Origin: Pseudoponticoccus marisrubri
GTDB taxonomy: Bacteria > Pseudomonadota > Alphaproteobacteria > Rhodobacterales > Rhodobacteraceae
Assembly: GCF_001482405.1 (NCBI RefSeq)
Contig: NZ_LPXO01000008.1
Coordinates: 1-64,000 of the forward strand
DNA: 64,000 nucleotides
Direction of reading: 5' to 3'
How positions within the stretch are numbered: position 1 is the first letter of the stretch; each line of letters starts with the position of its first letter. A model generated the notes under the pieces. The model was not told where the DNA came from. It saw only the letters and a program-made list of their open reading frames with translations, and did not search any database. Shown in pieces: positions 1 to 8,831 of the stretch. A program made the position numbers and the translations under genes.

Positions 1-160
1 GGGCCTTCTCCTCGGGCGCGCCGTCGATCTGGTCATAGGCCCGGAAGTCGCCGAAATACTTCGTGATCGCCGCCGTCAGCGTCGTCTTGCCGTGGTCCAC
101 GTGACCGATCGTGCCGATGTTGCAATGCGGCTTGCCGCGCTCAAACTTTTCCTTTGCCAT
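1..160 (-). CDS. tuf: Elongation factor Tu, N-terminal fragment (runs off the window)
   Basis: This is the first 53 codons of translation elongation factor Tu, the GTPase that delivers aminoacyl-tRNA to the ribosome. The start codon is the ATG at 158-160. The G1 loop GHVDHGKT is visible at residues 19-26, preceded by the conserved [10 protein letters not shown] stretch. The rest of the gene lies to the left of the window. No tRNA gene or fusA is seen on its upstream side, so this copy may be the stand-alone tuf paralogue; that is inference. The family assignment is essentially certain, and the gene is truncated only by the window edge. Confidence 0.97.
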   Translation of the reverse strand, partial: MAKEKFERGKPHCNIGTIGHVDHGKTTLTAAITKYFGDFRAYDQIDGAPEEKA

Positions 161-217
161 CTTCCAGACGCCTTACGGTTCGGGGGCCGTTGCCGGCCCG
201 AGTTTGCATCGCGCGCC

Positions 218-245
218 GTTTATTGGTTCGGGACGGCAAAATCAA
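218..245 (-). promoter_or_regulatory. Possible sigma-70-type promoter of tuf
   Basis: On the minus strand TTGATT (complement of 240-245) and ATAAAC (complement of 218-223) are separated by 16 bases, about 60 bases upstream of the tuf ATG. The region between tuf and the next gene (161-268) is AT-richer here than elsewhere. The -35/-10 match is only moderate and no transcript evidence is available. Confidence 0.35.
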
Positions 246-268
246 GCGCTTGATGCCGCGCGACCGGC

Positions 269-874
269 CTACTCTGCTGCCAGCTCGTCCGGCGCGATGG
301 CGGGCTCTTCGGCCTCGGGGGCCGCGCTCTCGCTGACTTCAGGCGTCTCTGGTCCCGCATCGGGGCCGCCGAACCAGCCCTGCTCGGCCTGCTGCTCGCG
401 CAGCCATTGCTCGATCTGCTGCGCCGCGGTCTCGGCAAGGCGGGTCATCTGCTCTTCCTTGCTCAGGCCCAGCCGCGATTCGAAGACCTGGATCACGTTG
501 ATCACGTGAGTCTCCTCGTTGAGCTTGGCCTCGGCCGCGTCGTCCCAGACGGTGACGCGCATGGCCACGGCGGACTTGCCGGGCACGACCGGGGGCGGCA
601 GCGAGTAGGCCTCGACGCTGACGCCGAGATGATAGAACTTGCCCCCCTCAAAGCGACGGAACCGCTGTTCGAGCGCCGCGTCGGTGACCGCGATCCACTC
701 CTCGGCGGTGGCCTCACGCGAGACCAGAAGCTGTTGCACGTTCGGCGCCACGACCGCCGCGTGGCCGAGCTTGAAGTCGCCCAGCGGCGCGACCGGGTCG
801 GCCAGGTCGCGCGTGGCGTCGGTGCAGGCCGAAAGGCCCGTCGCGAGGGCCAGAACGGCCAGCAGTCGGTACAT
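269..874 (-). CDS. Putative lipoprotein of unknown function, 201 aa
   Basis: The protein starts with a short lipoprotein signal: MYRLL, a hydrophobic stretch, then the lipobox LSAC with the lipidated Cys at residue 17. I chose the ATG at 872-874 because a GGGGGG Shine-Dalgarno-like stretch precedes it and because the lipobox is then correctly placed. A longer frame from 913 would bury the signal. The mature part has no motif I recognise; it ends in an acidic, Pro/Ala-rich tail. It is probably anchored in the inner face of the outer membrane or in the periplasm. It lies between tuf and the divergent P450 gene with no evident functional link. Confidence 0.8.
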   Translation of the reverse strand: MYRLLAVLALATGLSACTDATRDLADPVAPLGDFKLGHAAVVAPNVQQLLVSREATAEEWIAVTDAALEQRFRRFEGGKFYHLGVSVEAYSLPPPVVPGKSAVAMRVTVWDDAAEAKLNEETHVINVIQVFESRLGLSKEEQMTRLAETAAQQIEQWLREQQAEQGWFGGPDAGPETPEVSESAAPEAEEPAIAPDELAAE

Positions 875-997
875 CGCAATCCCCCCGGAGAACATGTCCG
901 GGCGCACATACATGAGCGCGCGCGCCCGCGCAATCGCGGCGCCTCTTTGCCGCGGCGCGGGACGGGCCTATCTGTGATCCATGCCGAGGATCGCGCC

Positions 998-2359
998 ATG
1001 ACCGCCCCGCTGACCCGCCCCGGTGCCCTGCCGGTGCAGGTACCGCTGGTCACCCGCCCGCTGGGGATCTGGGACAGCGTGCGGGCCTCGCGCCGCAACG
1101 TGCTGTCGATCATCCCCGAGATCGCCACGCATCAGCCCATCGTCTCGGGGCGCACCGGCAAGCGCTGGCACATGGTGACGGACCCCGGCGCGATCCGGCG
1201 CATCCTGCTGGAAAACATCGACAATTACCCGAAATCCGTGGTCACCAAAAACCTGCTGCGCCCGGCCATCGGCGAATCGCTGTTCATTGCCGAGGGCGCG
1301 CATTGGCGCTGGCAGCGGCGCACCGCGGCGCCGGCCTTCTCCCATCGCAACGTGATGAACCTGGCCCCGGTGATGTCGCGCGCCGCCGAACGCTCTGTCG
1401 CGCGGGTGGCCAGGGCCGGGCCGCGTGCGGTGGATTTCCTGCAGGAGATGATCACCGTGACCTTCGACGTGATCTCGGACGTGACCTTTTCGGGCGATGC
1501 GGCTTTCGACCGCGACGCGGTGCACGGGGCGATTGACGCCTATATTTCGGAGGCCGGCAAGATCTCGGTGCTGGATGTGCTGGGCCTGCCGGACTGGGTG
1601 CCGCGGCCGGGCCGCACCTTCCTGACCGGCGGCGTCGACGACATGAAGGCCATGGCCGACCGCGCGGTCGAGGCGCGCGCGGGTCGCGACGCAGCCGGCG
1701 TTCCGGACCTGCTGGACTTGCTCCTGGCCGGGGAAGATCCTGACACGAAACGGAAAATGAACACGGCAGAGCTGCGCGACAACCTCCTGACCTTCATCGT
1801 GGCCGGGCACGAGACAACGGCGCTGACACTGGCCTGGTCGCTCTACCTGATGGCGTTTGACCAGCAGGCGCAGGAGCGCGCCCGGGCCGAAGCGCAATCG
1901 GTGGTGACAGGTGTGGCGACCGGTGCGGACGTGGCCCGGCTGCCCTTTGTGCGGCAGGTTGTGGACGAGGCGCTGCGGCTCTACCCGCCCGCGGGCATGG
2001 TGTCGCGCACCGCGCAGACCGAGAACCATCTCTGCGGGCGCCGGATCCTGCCCGGCGACACGGTGATCGTGCCGATCTACGCGCTGCACCGGCACCACGC
2101 GCTGTGGGAAGCGCCGCATGCCTTCCGCCCCGAACGCTGGGAGGCGGGGCGCCCGGACCGCTACGCCTACCTGCCCTTCGGCGACGGGCCGCGGATCTGC
2201 ATCGGGGCGAGCTTTGCACTACAAGAGGCGGCGATCGTTCTGGCGACGCTGCTGGCGCGGTTCCGCTTCACGCCGGTGCCGGGACGCGATCCCGACCCGG
2301 TGATGATTCTGACCCTGCGCCCCGAGGGCGGCGTCTGGCTGGAGGCCGAGGCGGTCTGA
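998..2359 (+). CDS. Cytochrome P450
   Basis: A heme-thiolate monooxygenase of 453 aa. Visible hallmarks are the I-helix oxygen-activation motif AGHETT near residue 268, the K-helix ExxR (EALR near 322) followed by LYPP, and the heme loop FGDGPRICIG with the proximal Cys at about residue 401. The ATG at 998 follows a GAGGA at 985-989. The same frame is open further upstream but runs through the antisense of the lipoprotein gene and has no P450 similarity there. No ferredoxin, ferredoxin reductase or dedicated substrate gene is adjacent, so the electron donor and substrate cannot be inferred. The length and absence of a signal peptide fit a soluble class I bacterial P450. Confidence 0.93.
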   Translation: MTAPLTRPGALPVQVPLVTRPLGIWDSVRASRRNVLSIIPEIATHQPIVSGRTGKRWHMVTDPGAIRRILLENIDNYPKSVVTKNLLRPAIGESLFIAEGAHWRWQRRTAAPAFSHRNVMNLAPVMSRAAERSVARVARAGPRAVDFLQEMITVTFDVISDVTFSGDAAFDRDAVHGAIDAYISEAGKISVLDVLGLPDWVPRPGRTFLTGGVDDMKAMADRAVEARAGRDAAGVPDLLDLLLAGEDPDTKRKMNTAELRDNLLTFIVAGHETTALTLAWSLYLMAFDQQAQERARAEAQSVVTGVATGADVARLPFVRQVVDEALRLYPPAGMVSRTAQTENHLCGRRILPGDTVIVPIYALHRHHALWEAPHAFRPERWEAGRPDRYAYLPFGDGPRICIGASFALQEAAIVLATLLARFRFTPVPGRDPDPVMILTLRPEGGVWLEAEAV

Positions 2360-2450
2360 GACCTGCCCATTTCGTACGTTTCGGGCGGTGTTTTCGTCAT
2401 TTCGGACAGGGTTGGCGGCCGCGCGGGTGCGCTACCGCGTGGCCGCCTGG

Positions 2451-2555
2451 CTTCCGGGCGCCGGGCCGTCCACTGGACGCCCCGCCGCTCGTCGCGGTTC
2501 GCCCTTCCGGTCGCGGAAACGTCCAATGGACGCCCCGCCGCTAGTCGCGATTCGC
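2451..2555. repeat. 53-bp tandem duplication across an adenosyltransferase stop codon
   Basis: Bases 2451-2502 and 2504-2555 align base for base with a period of 53 and about eight mismatches. The best-conserved core is 2468-2502 versus 2521-2555, with three mismatches in 35. The second unit contains the last four codons and TAG stop of the cobalamin adenosyltransferase gene (stop at 2541-2543). The first unit lies just past that stop, where the stop codon has become a sense codon. Confidence 0.75.
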
Positions 2556-3116
2556 GCCCGGAATCCACAAGACGTCGGCGCGGCCCTGGTCATTGGCGTG
2601 GCGGGCGGCGACGAAGAACCAGTCGGAGAGGCGGTTGAGGTAGCGGACCGCCTCGGGGTTGATGGTCTCGAGCGTGGCGAGTTCGACCGACAGCCGCTCG
2701 GCCCGGCGCGAGACGGTGCGGCAATGGTGCAGATGCGCGGCAAGCGGGGTGCCGCCGGGCAGGATGAAGCTGCGCAGGGGTTCCAGCCCGGCATTCATCG
2801 CGTCGATCTCGGATTCGAGACGCGTGACCTGGGATGAGGCCATGCGCAGGGGCGGATACTCGGCCTCGGCATCCTTCTCCATCTCGGGACGGCAAAGATC
2901 GGCGCCCAGATCGAACAGGTCGTTCTGGATCCGCGCCAGCTGCGCGTCCAGGTCACCGTCGGCCTGCAGCCGGGCCAGCCCCACGACCGAGTTCAATTCG
3001 TCCACGGTGCCGTAAGCCTCGACCCGGTTGGCGAATTTCGCCACGCGGGTGCCGTTGCCCAGCGCCGTGTCCCCGGCATCGCCGGTGCGTGTGTAGATCT
3101 TGTTGATAACGACCAT
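2541..3116 (-). CDS. Cob(I)yrinic acid a,c-diamide adenosyltransferase, PduO type
   Basis: A 191-aa ATP:cob(I)alamin adenosyltransferase that transfers the 5'-deoxyadenosyl group to cobalt to make the coenzyme B12 form. The N-terminal signature KIYTRTGDAGDT and the later RVEAYGTVDELNS stretch mark the PduO (ATR) fold. The central FILPGGTPLAAHLHHCRTV-type segment and the conserved RAE and YLNRLSDWFFV blocks are also present. The start is the ATG at 3114-3116. The gene lies two bases downstream of the small HIG1-like membrane protein gene and probably shares its transcript. No cobalamin biosynthesis genes are nearby, so the gene appears detached from any B12 operon. Its 3' end is part of a tandem duplication. 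Confidence 0.92.
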   Translation of the reverse strand: MVVINKIYTRTGDAGDTALGNGTRVAKFANRVEAYGTVDELNSVVGLARLQADGDLDAQLARIQNDLFDLGADLCRPEMEKDAEAEYPPLRMASSQVTRLESEIDAMNAGLEPLRSFILPGGTPLAAHLHHCRTVSRRAERLSVELATLETINPEAVRYLNRLSDWFFVAARHANDQGRADVLWIPGANRD

Positions 3117-3118
3117 GG

Positions 3119-3322
3119 TCAGCCTCCGCGCCGCAGGTAGACAAAGAGCAGGATCAGCAGGACGGCGACGAACTGCGCCCCGATCCGCCAGCGCATCGCC
3201 TTGTTGGCGTATTTCTTGTTGAACGCGCCCCCTTTGGCGAAGGAGCCGATGCCGAACAGCAGGACACCGACCACGCCAAGCATGACGAGGGCGATCAGGA
3301 TGAAGAGCGGGTCTTGGGTCAT
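3119..3322 (-). CDS. Twin transmembrane helix small protein (HIG1-like)
   Basis: A 67-aa protein with two hydrophobic helices (roughly residues 5-24 and 48-62) separated by a basic loop containing KKYANKAMRWRIGAQ, the pattern of the HIG1 domain family. Alphaproteobacterial members are small inner-membrane proteins; mitochondrial relatives assist respiratory complexes, but a role here is inference. The ATG at 3320-3322 has a GGGAGG ribosome-binding site. The first gene of a two-gene unit with the adenosyltransferase, from which it is separated by two bases. Confidence 0.85.
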   Translation of the reverse strand: MTQDPLFILIALVMLGVVGVLLFGIGSFAKGGAFNKKYANKAMRWRIGAQFVAVLLILLFVYLRRGG

Positions 3323-3396
3323 GGGGCCTCCCGGGCCGGTCCGTCGTGAGTGTGGTAGCACTTAGCGGCGGCCGCGACAAAGGCGACCCCGCCACA

Positions 3397-4233
3397 TCAG
3401 CGATCCTGCGCGATCAGAGCCTCCAGCCAGCGGGTCGGCAGGCCACGGCGCAGCGCGTGCATCAGCACGGTGGCGCCGGTCACGTGATAGCGCGGCGCGG
3501 GGGTCGGCGCCTCGAGCGCGTGCAGCAGCTTCTCGGTCACAGCGACCGGGGGCAGCTGGAACGGATCGGCCTTGCCGGAGCTGTCATAGAGCCGCGGGAT
3601 CAGCCGCTTGCGGTACTGCTCGGCCCGAGGCGAGGCCTTCCAGTCGACCCAGCGTTCGAAATGCGGGATCGAATTGGCCCGGATCCGCGTCGGGATCGGC
3701 CCGGTGTTCAGCGTGATGACGTGGATGGGCGTGTCGCGCATCTCGATCCGCAGGGTGGATGTCAGCGCCTCGATGGCGAACTTGGTGGCGTTGTAGGGCC
3801 CGCGCCACGGCGCCACGACCAGCCCCAGCACCGAGGAATGGTTGACGATGCGCCCATGGCCCTGGGCGCGCATCACCGGGATCACCCGGCGCGTCAGCTC
3901 GTGCCAGCCGAAGACCCCGGCCTCGAACACCTCGCGCAGGGCCTGGGTGGGAATGTCCTCGGTCGCGCCCGGCAGGGCATAGGCGCCGTTGTTGAACAGC
4001 GCGTCCAGCGTGCCGCCGGTGGCCTCCAGCACTTCGGAGAGGCCGGTGGCGATGCTGCCCGCGTCGGCATAGTCGATGCGCGGGGACGCAAAGCCCATCT
4101 CGCGCAGGCGGATGCAGTCGGCTTCCTGTCGGCAGGCGGCGAAAACGGTCCAGCCCTGCGCGCGCAGGGCGGTCGCCGCGGCGAAGCCGATGCCCGAGGA
4201 ACAGCCGGTGATGAGGATGGTTCTGGCGCTCAT
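3397..4233 (-). CDS. SDR family NAD(P)-dependent oxidoreductase
   Basis: A 278-aa classical short-chain dehydrogenase/reductase. The cofactor loop TGCSSGIG is at about residues 8-15, the NNGAYA segment replaces the usual NNAG, the catalytic Ser is in NHSSVLG, and the active-site YNATK supplies Tyr and Lys. The extended C-terminus after the active site is typical of members acting on hydrophobic alcohols or ketones, but the substrate is unknown. An in-frame ATG nine bases upstream (4242) would add MRP; neither start has a strong Shine-Dalgarno sequence. The gene stands alone between two leftward units. Confidence 0.88.
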   Translation of the reverse strand: MSARTILITGCSSGIGFAAATALRAQGWTVFAACRQEADCIRLREMGFASPRIDYADAGSIATGLSEVLEATGGTLDALFNNGAYALPGATEDIPTQALREVFEAGVFGWHELTRRVIPVMRAQGHGRIVNHSSVLGLVVAPWRGPYNATKFAIEALTSTLRIEMRDTPIHVITLNTGPIPTRIRANSIPHFERWVDWKASPRAEQYRKRLIPRLYDSSGKADPFQLPPVAVTEKLLHALEAPTPAPRYHVTGATVLMHALRRGLPTRWLEALIAQDR

Positions 4234-4327
4234 AGGGCGCATCTACGCCACGGGCGCGGGTCTTGGAAACCCCGTTCCGCGTGGCGGGGCCACGGGGCGC
4301 GCGCGCAGGGCGCCCCGCCGGGCCCGC

Positions 4328-4888
4328 TCAGTTGGCGGCTTCGAGGAAGGCGTCCGACATCCAGCCGACATTGTCGCCATCCAGCGCGCGCAGCTTGACC
4401 CAGCCATCGCCGGTATCGTCCAGCACCTCGACCTCTTCGCCGCGCAAGAGCTGCGTGACGACGCCGTAACCGGTGCTGGGCCCGCCGCGCAGGTTCACGC
4501 GCGAGCCGGTAACAACGCGGTAGTCGATCGACACCGCCTCGGTCACCACGGGCTCGGGCGCGGCGTCGGTGCGCAGCGAGGCGTTCTGCAGCATGGCGAC
4601 CTGCTCATTGCCCGGCTCGGCCCCCGGGCGGAAGGGCGGGCGCTGCGACGCGGTGTCGAGCAGCGGCATGCCGAGTGCGGCCACGTTGCTGAGCGAGACC
4701 GGGTTGGTCGCGGTGGTGCGCGCGACGCGTTCGGTAGGCTGCTGCGGCGCGGCCGGCTGCGTCTGTTCGGTCTCGACCTGTGCCAGCACCTGCACGCCGT
4801 TCTGGCCGGGCTCGAAATCCGTCCCGCCGGAGAGTTCGAACCATGCCCAGCCCAGAACGCCGAACGTCACGAGAATCATGCTTTTCAT
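4328..4888 (-). CDS. SH3 domain-containing protein, membrane-anchored or secreted
   Basis: A 186-aa protein with an N-terminal hydrophobic segment (about residues 3-20: signal anchor or signal peptide), a low-complexity Gln/Pro/Thr-rich middle, and a C-terminal bacterial SH3 (SH3_3) domain of about 60 residues. The SH3 part shows the typical VTGSRVNLRGGPSTGYGVV and GDGWVKLRA strands. Such domains commonly bind peptidoglycan or stabilise envelope proteins in the periplasm. The ATG at 4886-4888 is divergent from parC, with 156 bases between the two start codons; that gap contains an AT-richer stretch suited to divergent promoters. The exact partner is unknown. Confidence 0.82.
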   Translation of the reverse strand: MKSMILVTFGVLGWAWFELSGGTDFEPGQNGVQVLAQVETEQTQPAAPQQPTERVARTTATNPVSLSNVAALGMPLLDTASQRPPFRPGAEPGNEQVAMLQNASLRTDAAPEPVVTEAVSIDYRVVTGSRVNLRGGPSTGYGVVTQLLRGEEVEVLDDTGDGWVKLRALDGDNVGWMSDAFLEAAN

Positions 4889-5044
4889 CACGAAGTACCC
4901 CCAGTATGTCCACGGACCCGGCGTGGACAGCCCCGACCCCAAAAGGTTAATACGCGATTCCCCTTGCTGTCCTAAGGGAAAAACCGGGATATTTTCCCAG
5001 CCTGTCGCTTTACGGTCTTGAGCGGCGCCAGTAACAGAGCTGTC

Positions 5045-7462
5045 ATGGACGACGACGCAGACGACCCGAACCTCGATCCGACCCACATGGCCGAGCCGCT
5101 GCGCCGGGCCATCGGCGAGCGCTACCTGACCTATGCGCTGTCGACGATCATGCATCGCGCGCTGCCCGACGCCCGTGACGGGCTCAAACCCGTGCACCGT
5201 CGTATCCTTTATGCAATGCGCAGGCTGCGCCTGAGTTCCAATGGCGGCTTCCTGAAATCGGCCAAGATCAGCGGCGACACGATGGGGGATTTCCACCCGC
5301 ATGGCGACGCGGCGATCTATGACGCCATGGCGCGGCTGGCACAGGATTTCACCATCCGCTACCCGCTGGTCGACGGGCAGGGCAATTTCGGCAATATCGA
5401 CGGCGACAACCCGGCCGCCTCGCGCTACACCGAGGCGCGCATGACCGTCATGTCCGAGGCCCTGCTGGAGGGGCTGGACGAGAACGCGGTCGATTACCGC
5501 CCCAATTATGACGGACGGCTGATGGAGCCGGCGGTGCTGCCGGCCTCCTACCCCAACCTGCTGGCCAACGGATCGAGCGGGATCGCGGTGGGCATGGCGA
5601 CCAACATCCCGCCGCACAATATCGGCGAGCTGATCAATGCCTGCCTGCACCTGATCAAGTCGCCGGGCGCGGTGGATGACACGCTGATGCAATACGTGCC
5701 GGGGCCGGATTTCCCGACCGGCGGCGTCATCGTCGAGCCGCCCGAGAACATCGCCGAGGCCTATCGCACCGGACGCGGGCAGATCCGCCTGCGCGCGCGC
5801 TGGCACCGCGAGGATCTGGGCCGCGGGCAGTGGCAGATCGTGGTCACAGAGATCCCCTACCAGGTGCAGAAATCCAAGCTGGTCGAGCGCATCGCCGAGC
5901 TGATCCAGACCAAGAAGGTGCCGATCCTCGCCGATATCCGCGACGAGAGCGCCGACGACATCCGCATGGTGCTGGAGCCGCGCACGCGCACGGTGGATCC
6001 CGACACGCTGATGAACCTGCTGTTCCGCAACTCGGACCTGGAACTGCGCTTCTCGCTGAACATGAACGTGCTGATCGACGGGGTGACGCCGCGGGTCTGC
6101 TCGCTCAAGGAGGTGCTGCGCGCCTTCCTCGACTTCCGCCGCGACGTGCTGATCCGCCGCTCGCGCCACCGGATGGCCAAGATCGACAACCGGCTGGAGG
6201 TGCTGGAAGGGCTGATGATCGCCTTCCTCAACCTCGACCGGGTGATCGACATCATCCGCTATGACGATGCGCCCAAACCCGCGCTGATGTACGAGGACTG
6301 GTCGCGCCCGCATCAGGACACGATCGTGCGCGCCACCGACGAGAGCGACTATGTCTCGCCGCTGCAGGGGGTCGAGCTGTCGTCGCTGGAGCTGCGCCCC
6401 GATGCCGAGGCCACGGTGCCCGACTGGCTGTCGGAGGAGGAGCAGAAGATCCCCCACCGCTATGCCGGCCGCGAAGAGGGGCTGTCGGACGTGCAGGCCG
6501 AGGCGATCCTCAACATGCGGCTGCGCAGCCTGCGCCGCCTCGAAGAGCTGGAGCTGCGCGGCGAGCGCGACCGGCTGATGGAGGAGCGCGCCGGGCTGGC
6601 CGACCTGCTGGACAGCGAGGATCTTCAATGGTCGCGCATCGCCGAGCAGCTGCGCGAGGTGCGCAAGGCCTTCGGCAAGGATTTCGCCCGCGGCCAGCGC
6701 CTGACCGGCTTTGCCGAGGCCGGCCCGGCCGAGGACGTGCCGCTGGAGGCGATGATCGACCGCGAACCGATCACCGTGGTCTGCAGCCAGATGGGCTGGA
6801 TCCGCGCCATGACCGGCCATATCGCGCTGGACCGCGAGCTGAAGTTCAAGGATGGCGACGGGCCGCGCTTCATCTTCCACGCCGAGACGACCGACAAGCT
6901 GCTGGTCTTCGGCTCGAACGGGCGGTTCTACACGGTGCAGGCCGGCACGCTGCCCGGCGGGCGTGGCATGGGCGAGCCGCTGCGCCTGATGGCGGACCTG
7001 CCGAACGAGGCCGAGATCATCGACCTGTTCATCCACCGCCCCGGCGCCAAGCTGCTGGTGGCCTCCTCGGCGGGCGACGGCTTTGTCGTGCCCGAGGACG
7101 AGGTGGTGGCCCAGACCCGCACCGGGCGCCAGGTGCTGAACGTGCGCGCACCGGCGCGGGCCAAGGTGTGCCACCGGATCGCGGGCGATCACGTGGCGGT
7201 GGTGGGCGAGAACCGCAAGGTGCTGGTCTTCCCGATCGAGGAACTGCCCGAGATGACCCGCGGCAAGGGCGTGCGGCTGCAGAAATACAAGGATGGCGGG
7301 CTGTCCGACGCGCGCAGCTTCACCCTGGCCGACGGGCTGAGCTGGCACGACCCGGCCGGGCGCACCCGCACCCAGACCGAGCTTGACGAATGGATCGGCA
7401 AGCGCGCCGGCACCGGCCGCATGGCGCCGCGCGGCTTCCCCCGCGACAACCGCTTTACCTGA
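5045..7462 (+). CDS. parC: DNA topoisomerase IV subunit A
   Basis: The breakage-reunion subunit of topoisomerase IV, which decatenates daughter chromosomes together with ParE. The 805-aa product shows the start of the DNA-gate domain ([20 protein letters not shown]), the winged-helix [13 protein letters not shown] segment, and the catalytic Tyr at about residue 128 in the motif SRYTEAR. The C-terminal domain carries degenerate beta-pinwheel blades rather than the GyrA box. I chose ATG 5045; an in-frame TTG at 5018 would add nine residues and an ATG at 5087 would drop fourteen. parE is not in the window. A strong hairpin follows the stop codon. Confidence 0.95.
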   Translation: MDDDADDPNLDPTHMAEPLRRAIGERYLTYALSTIMHRALPDARDGLKPVHRRILYAMRRLRLSSNGGFLKSAKISGDTMGDFHPHGDAAIYDAMARLAQDFTIRYPLVDGQGNFGNIDGDNPAASRYTEARMTVMSEALLEGLDENAVDYRPNYDGRLMEPAVLPASYPNLLANGSSGIAVGMATNIPPHNIGELINACLHLIKSPGAVDDTLMQYVPGPDFPTGGVIVEPPENIAEAYRTGRGQIRLRARWHREDLGRGQWQIVVTEIPYQVQKSKLVERIAELIQTKKVPILADIRDESADDIRMVLEPRTRTVDPDTLMNLLFRNSDLELRFSLNMNVLIDGVTPRVCSLKEVLRAFLDFRRDVLIRRSRHRMAKIDNRLEVLEGLMIAFLNLDRVIDIIRYDDAPKPALMYEDWSRPHQDTIVRATDESDYVSPLQGVELSSLELRPDAEATVPDWLSEEEQKIPHRYAGREEGLSDVQAEAILNMRLRSLRRLEELELRGERDRLMEERAGLADLLDSEDLQWSRIAEQLREVRKAFGKDFARGQRLTGFAEAGPAEDVPLEAMIDREPITVVCSQMGWIRAMTGHIALDRELKFKDGDGPRFIFHAETTDKLLVFGSNGRFYTVQAGTLPGGRGMGEPLRLMADLPNEAEIIDLFIHRPGAKLLVASSAGDGFVVPEDEVVAQTRTGRQVLNVRAPARAKVCHRIAGDHVAVVGENRKVLVFPIEELPEMTRGKGVRLQKYKDGGLSDARSFTLADGLSWHDPAGRTRTQTELDEWIGKRAGTGRMAPRGFPRDNRFT

Positions 7463-7482
7463 GCGCACGGCTGCGGCGGATC

Positions 7483-7513
7483 GGCGCCCCGGGGGTTGAT
7501 TGCCCCCGGCGCC
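7483..7513 (+). terminator. Hairpin terminator after parC
   Basis: GGCGCC-CC-GGGGG pairs with CCCCC-GGCGCC across the loop TTGATTG, with a small C bulge, 20 bases after the parC stop. No T-run follows, so it may act with Rho or simply protect the 3' end. Confidence 0.5.
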
Positions 7514-7640
7514 ACCCGAGATCCTGCGCAGGGTCATCGCGACCGCGCCACCAAAGGGCCGTAATACCCGACTTTACAGGATGCAGAGCCGCGCCCAGTC
7601 TGGGGGCACATTCGCGCATTCACGGCAAAAGGTATTCGAG

Positions 7641-8831
7641 ATGCACACAGATCAGGATCCCATGGGGATCAGCTATAACGGGGTACGGTCCGAGCTGTTC
7701 GGCCTAGCCTTTCGCACCGGGCTTCTGACCGTGGTCACGCTGGGCATCTACCGCTTCTGGCAGAAGACCCGCATCCGCAAGTATATCTGGTCCTCGGTCA
7801 ATGCCGGTGGCGACACGTTCGAATATACCGGCACCGGGCTGGAGAAGCTGCTGGGCTTCCTTGTCGCCGTGGTCTTCCTGGCCGTCTACCTGGGCATCAT
7901 CCAGATCGCGCTGTTCTATTTCGGGCTCAACATCATGGTCGATCCCGAAGAGGCCAGCCAGGCGCAGATCATCGGCCAGGTGGCGGCGATCTACATCTCG
8001 TTCTTCGCGGTGCTGCCCTTCCTGCTTTTCGCCGTCTACCGCGCGCGGCGCTACAAGATGGCCCGCACGCGCTTTCGCGGCATCCGCTGCGGCATGGAGA
8101 AGGGCGCCTGGGGCTACGTGCTGCGCGCGCTGGGCTACATGGCGTTGCAGGTGGTCACGCTGGGCGTGCTGACCCCGCTGCAGACCTTCCGGCTGGAGAA
8201 ATACCAGGCCGATCGCAGCTTCTACGGCTCGCAGCGCATGGTGCAGACCGGAAAGTGGACCGATCTCTACCGCTACATGAAGCACATCTTCATCGGGCTG
8301 GGGCTGCTGGTGCTGGCCGCCGTCTCGGCCGTGATGGAGCTTTACGTGCTGGCCGGCGTCGCCGGTGCGGTGGGCTATGTCTGGGTCATCGTGGGCGCGG
8401 TGCATTACGGGGTGCAGAGCTTTGGCTACCTGATGCGCCACAAGACGCTGGGCGAGGTCGGCTTTACCGCCGAGCCCGCGACCGGGCAGGTCATCAAGAC
8501 CTACATCCTGGGCGGGCTGCTGCTGGGCGTGCTGGCCTCGGTGATCTTCGGCATGGTGGGCGCGGTGGTCGCCGCCTTCGCGCCGATGCTGGTCGAGGGA
8601 GAGCTGCCCATCGCCTTCTTCGCGCTGCTGGGCGTCGCCTATATCGTGGCGCTGGTGATGATCCAGGCGCTGAGCCTGGTGCTGATCACGCAGCCGATCC
8701 TGGCGCATTACATCAGCACGATCCGCGTCACCAACCCGCAGGCGCTGAACCGCATCGCCCAGCGCGAGGCCGAGACCGGCGTCGATGCCGAGGGCTTTGC
8801 CGATGCGCTGGATATCGGGGGCGCCATCTGA
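7641..8831 (+). CDS. YjgN family (DUF898) polytopic membrane protein
   Basis: A 396-aa integral membrane protein. The N-terminal YNGVRSELFGLAFRT segment and the following TLGIYRFWQKTRIRKYIW are the recognisable DUF898/YjgN signature, and the RFRGIRCGMEKGAWGY block repeats later in the protein as in other members. I count about six to eight hydrophobic segments. The function of the family is not established. The ATG at 7641 follows an AAAGG at 7628-7632. Its stop overlaps the start of the M48 protease gene by one base (TGATG), so the two proteins are probably made together and may act on the same membrane process. Confidence 0.88.
   Translation: MHTDQDPMGISYNGVRSELFGLAFRTGLLTVVTLGIYRFWQKTRIRKYIWSSVNAGGDTFEYTGTGLEKLLGFLVAVVFLAVYLGIIQIALFYFGLNIMVDPEEASQAQIIGQVAAIYISFFAVLPFLLFAVYRARRYKMARTRFRGIRCGMEKGAWGYVLRALGYMALQVVTLGVLTPLQTFRLEKYQADRSFYGSQRMVQTGKWTDLYRYMKHIFIGLGLLVLAAVSAVMELYVLAGVAGAVGYVWVIVGAVHYGVQSFGYLMRHKTLGEVGFTAEPATGQVIKTYILGGLLLGVLASVIFGMVGAVVAAFAPMLVEGELPIAFFALLGVAYIVALVMIQALSLVLITQPILAHYISTIRVTNPQALNRIAQREAETGVDAEGFADALDIGGAI

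Noticed and set aside
975-1000. TGATCC in front of the P450 gene as a third RpoE promoter
   Set aside because: No CGTAA element at 16 bases; what follows is the P450 start region.
3323-3396. Cobalamin riboswitch before the adenosyltransferase unit
   Set aside because: The leader is too short and no B12-box-like sequence is visible.
4889-7537. Long open frame on the minus strand opposite parC, about 1000 codons when joined to the SH3 gene
   Set aside because: It mirrors the codon structure of parC, gives His/Gln/Arg-rich sequence with no domains, and arises from lack of stops in high-GC antisense DNA. Only the SH3 part up to ATG 4888 is kept.
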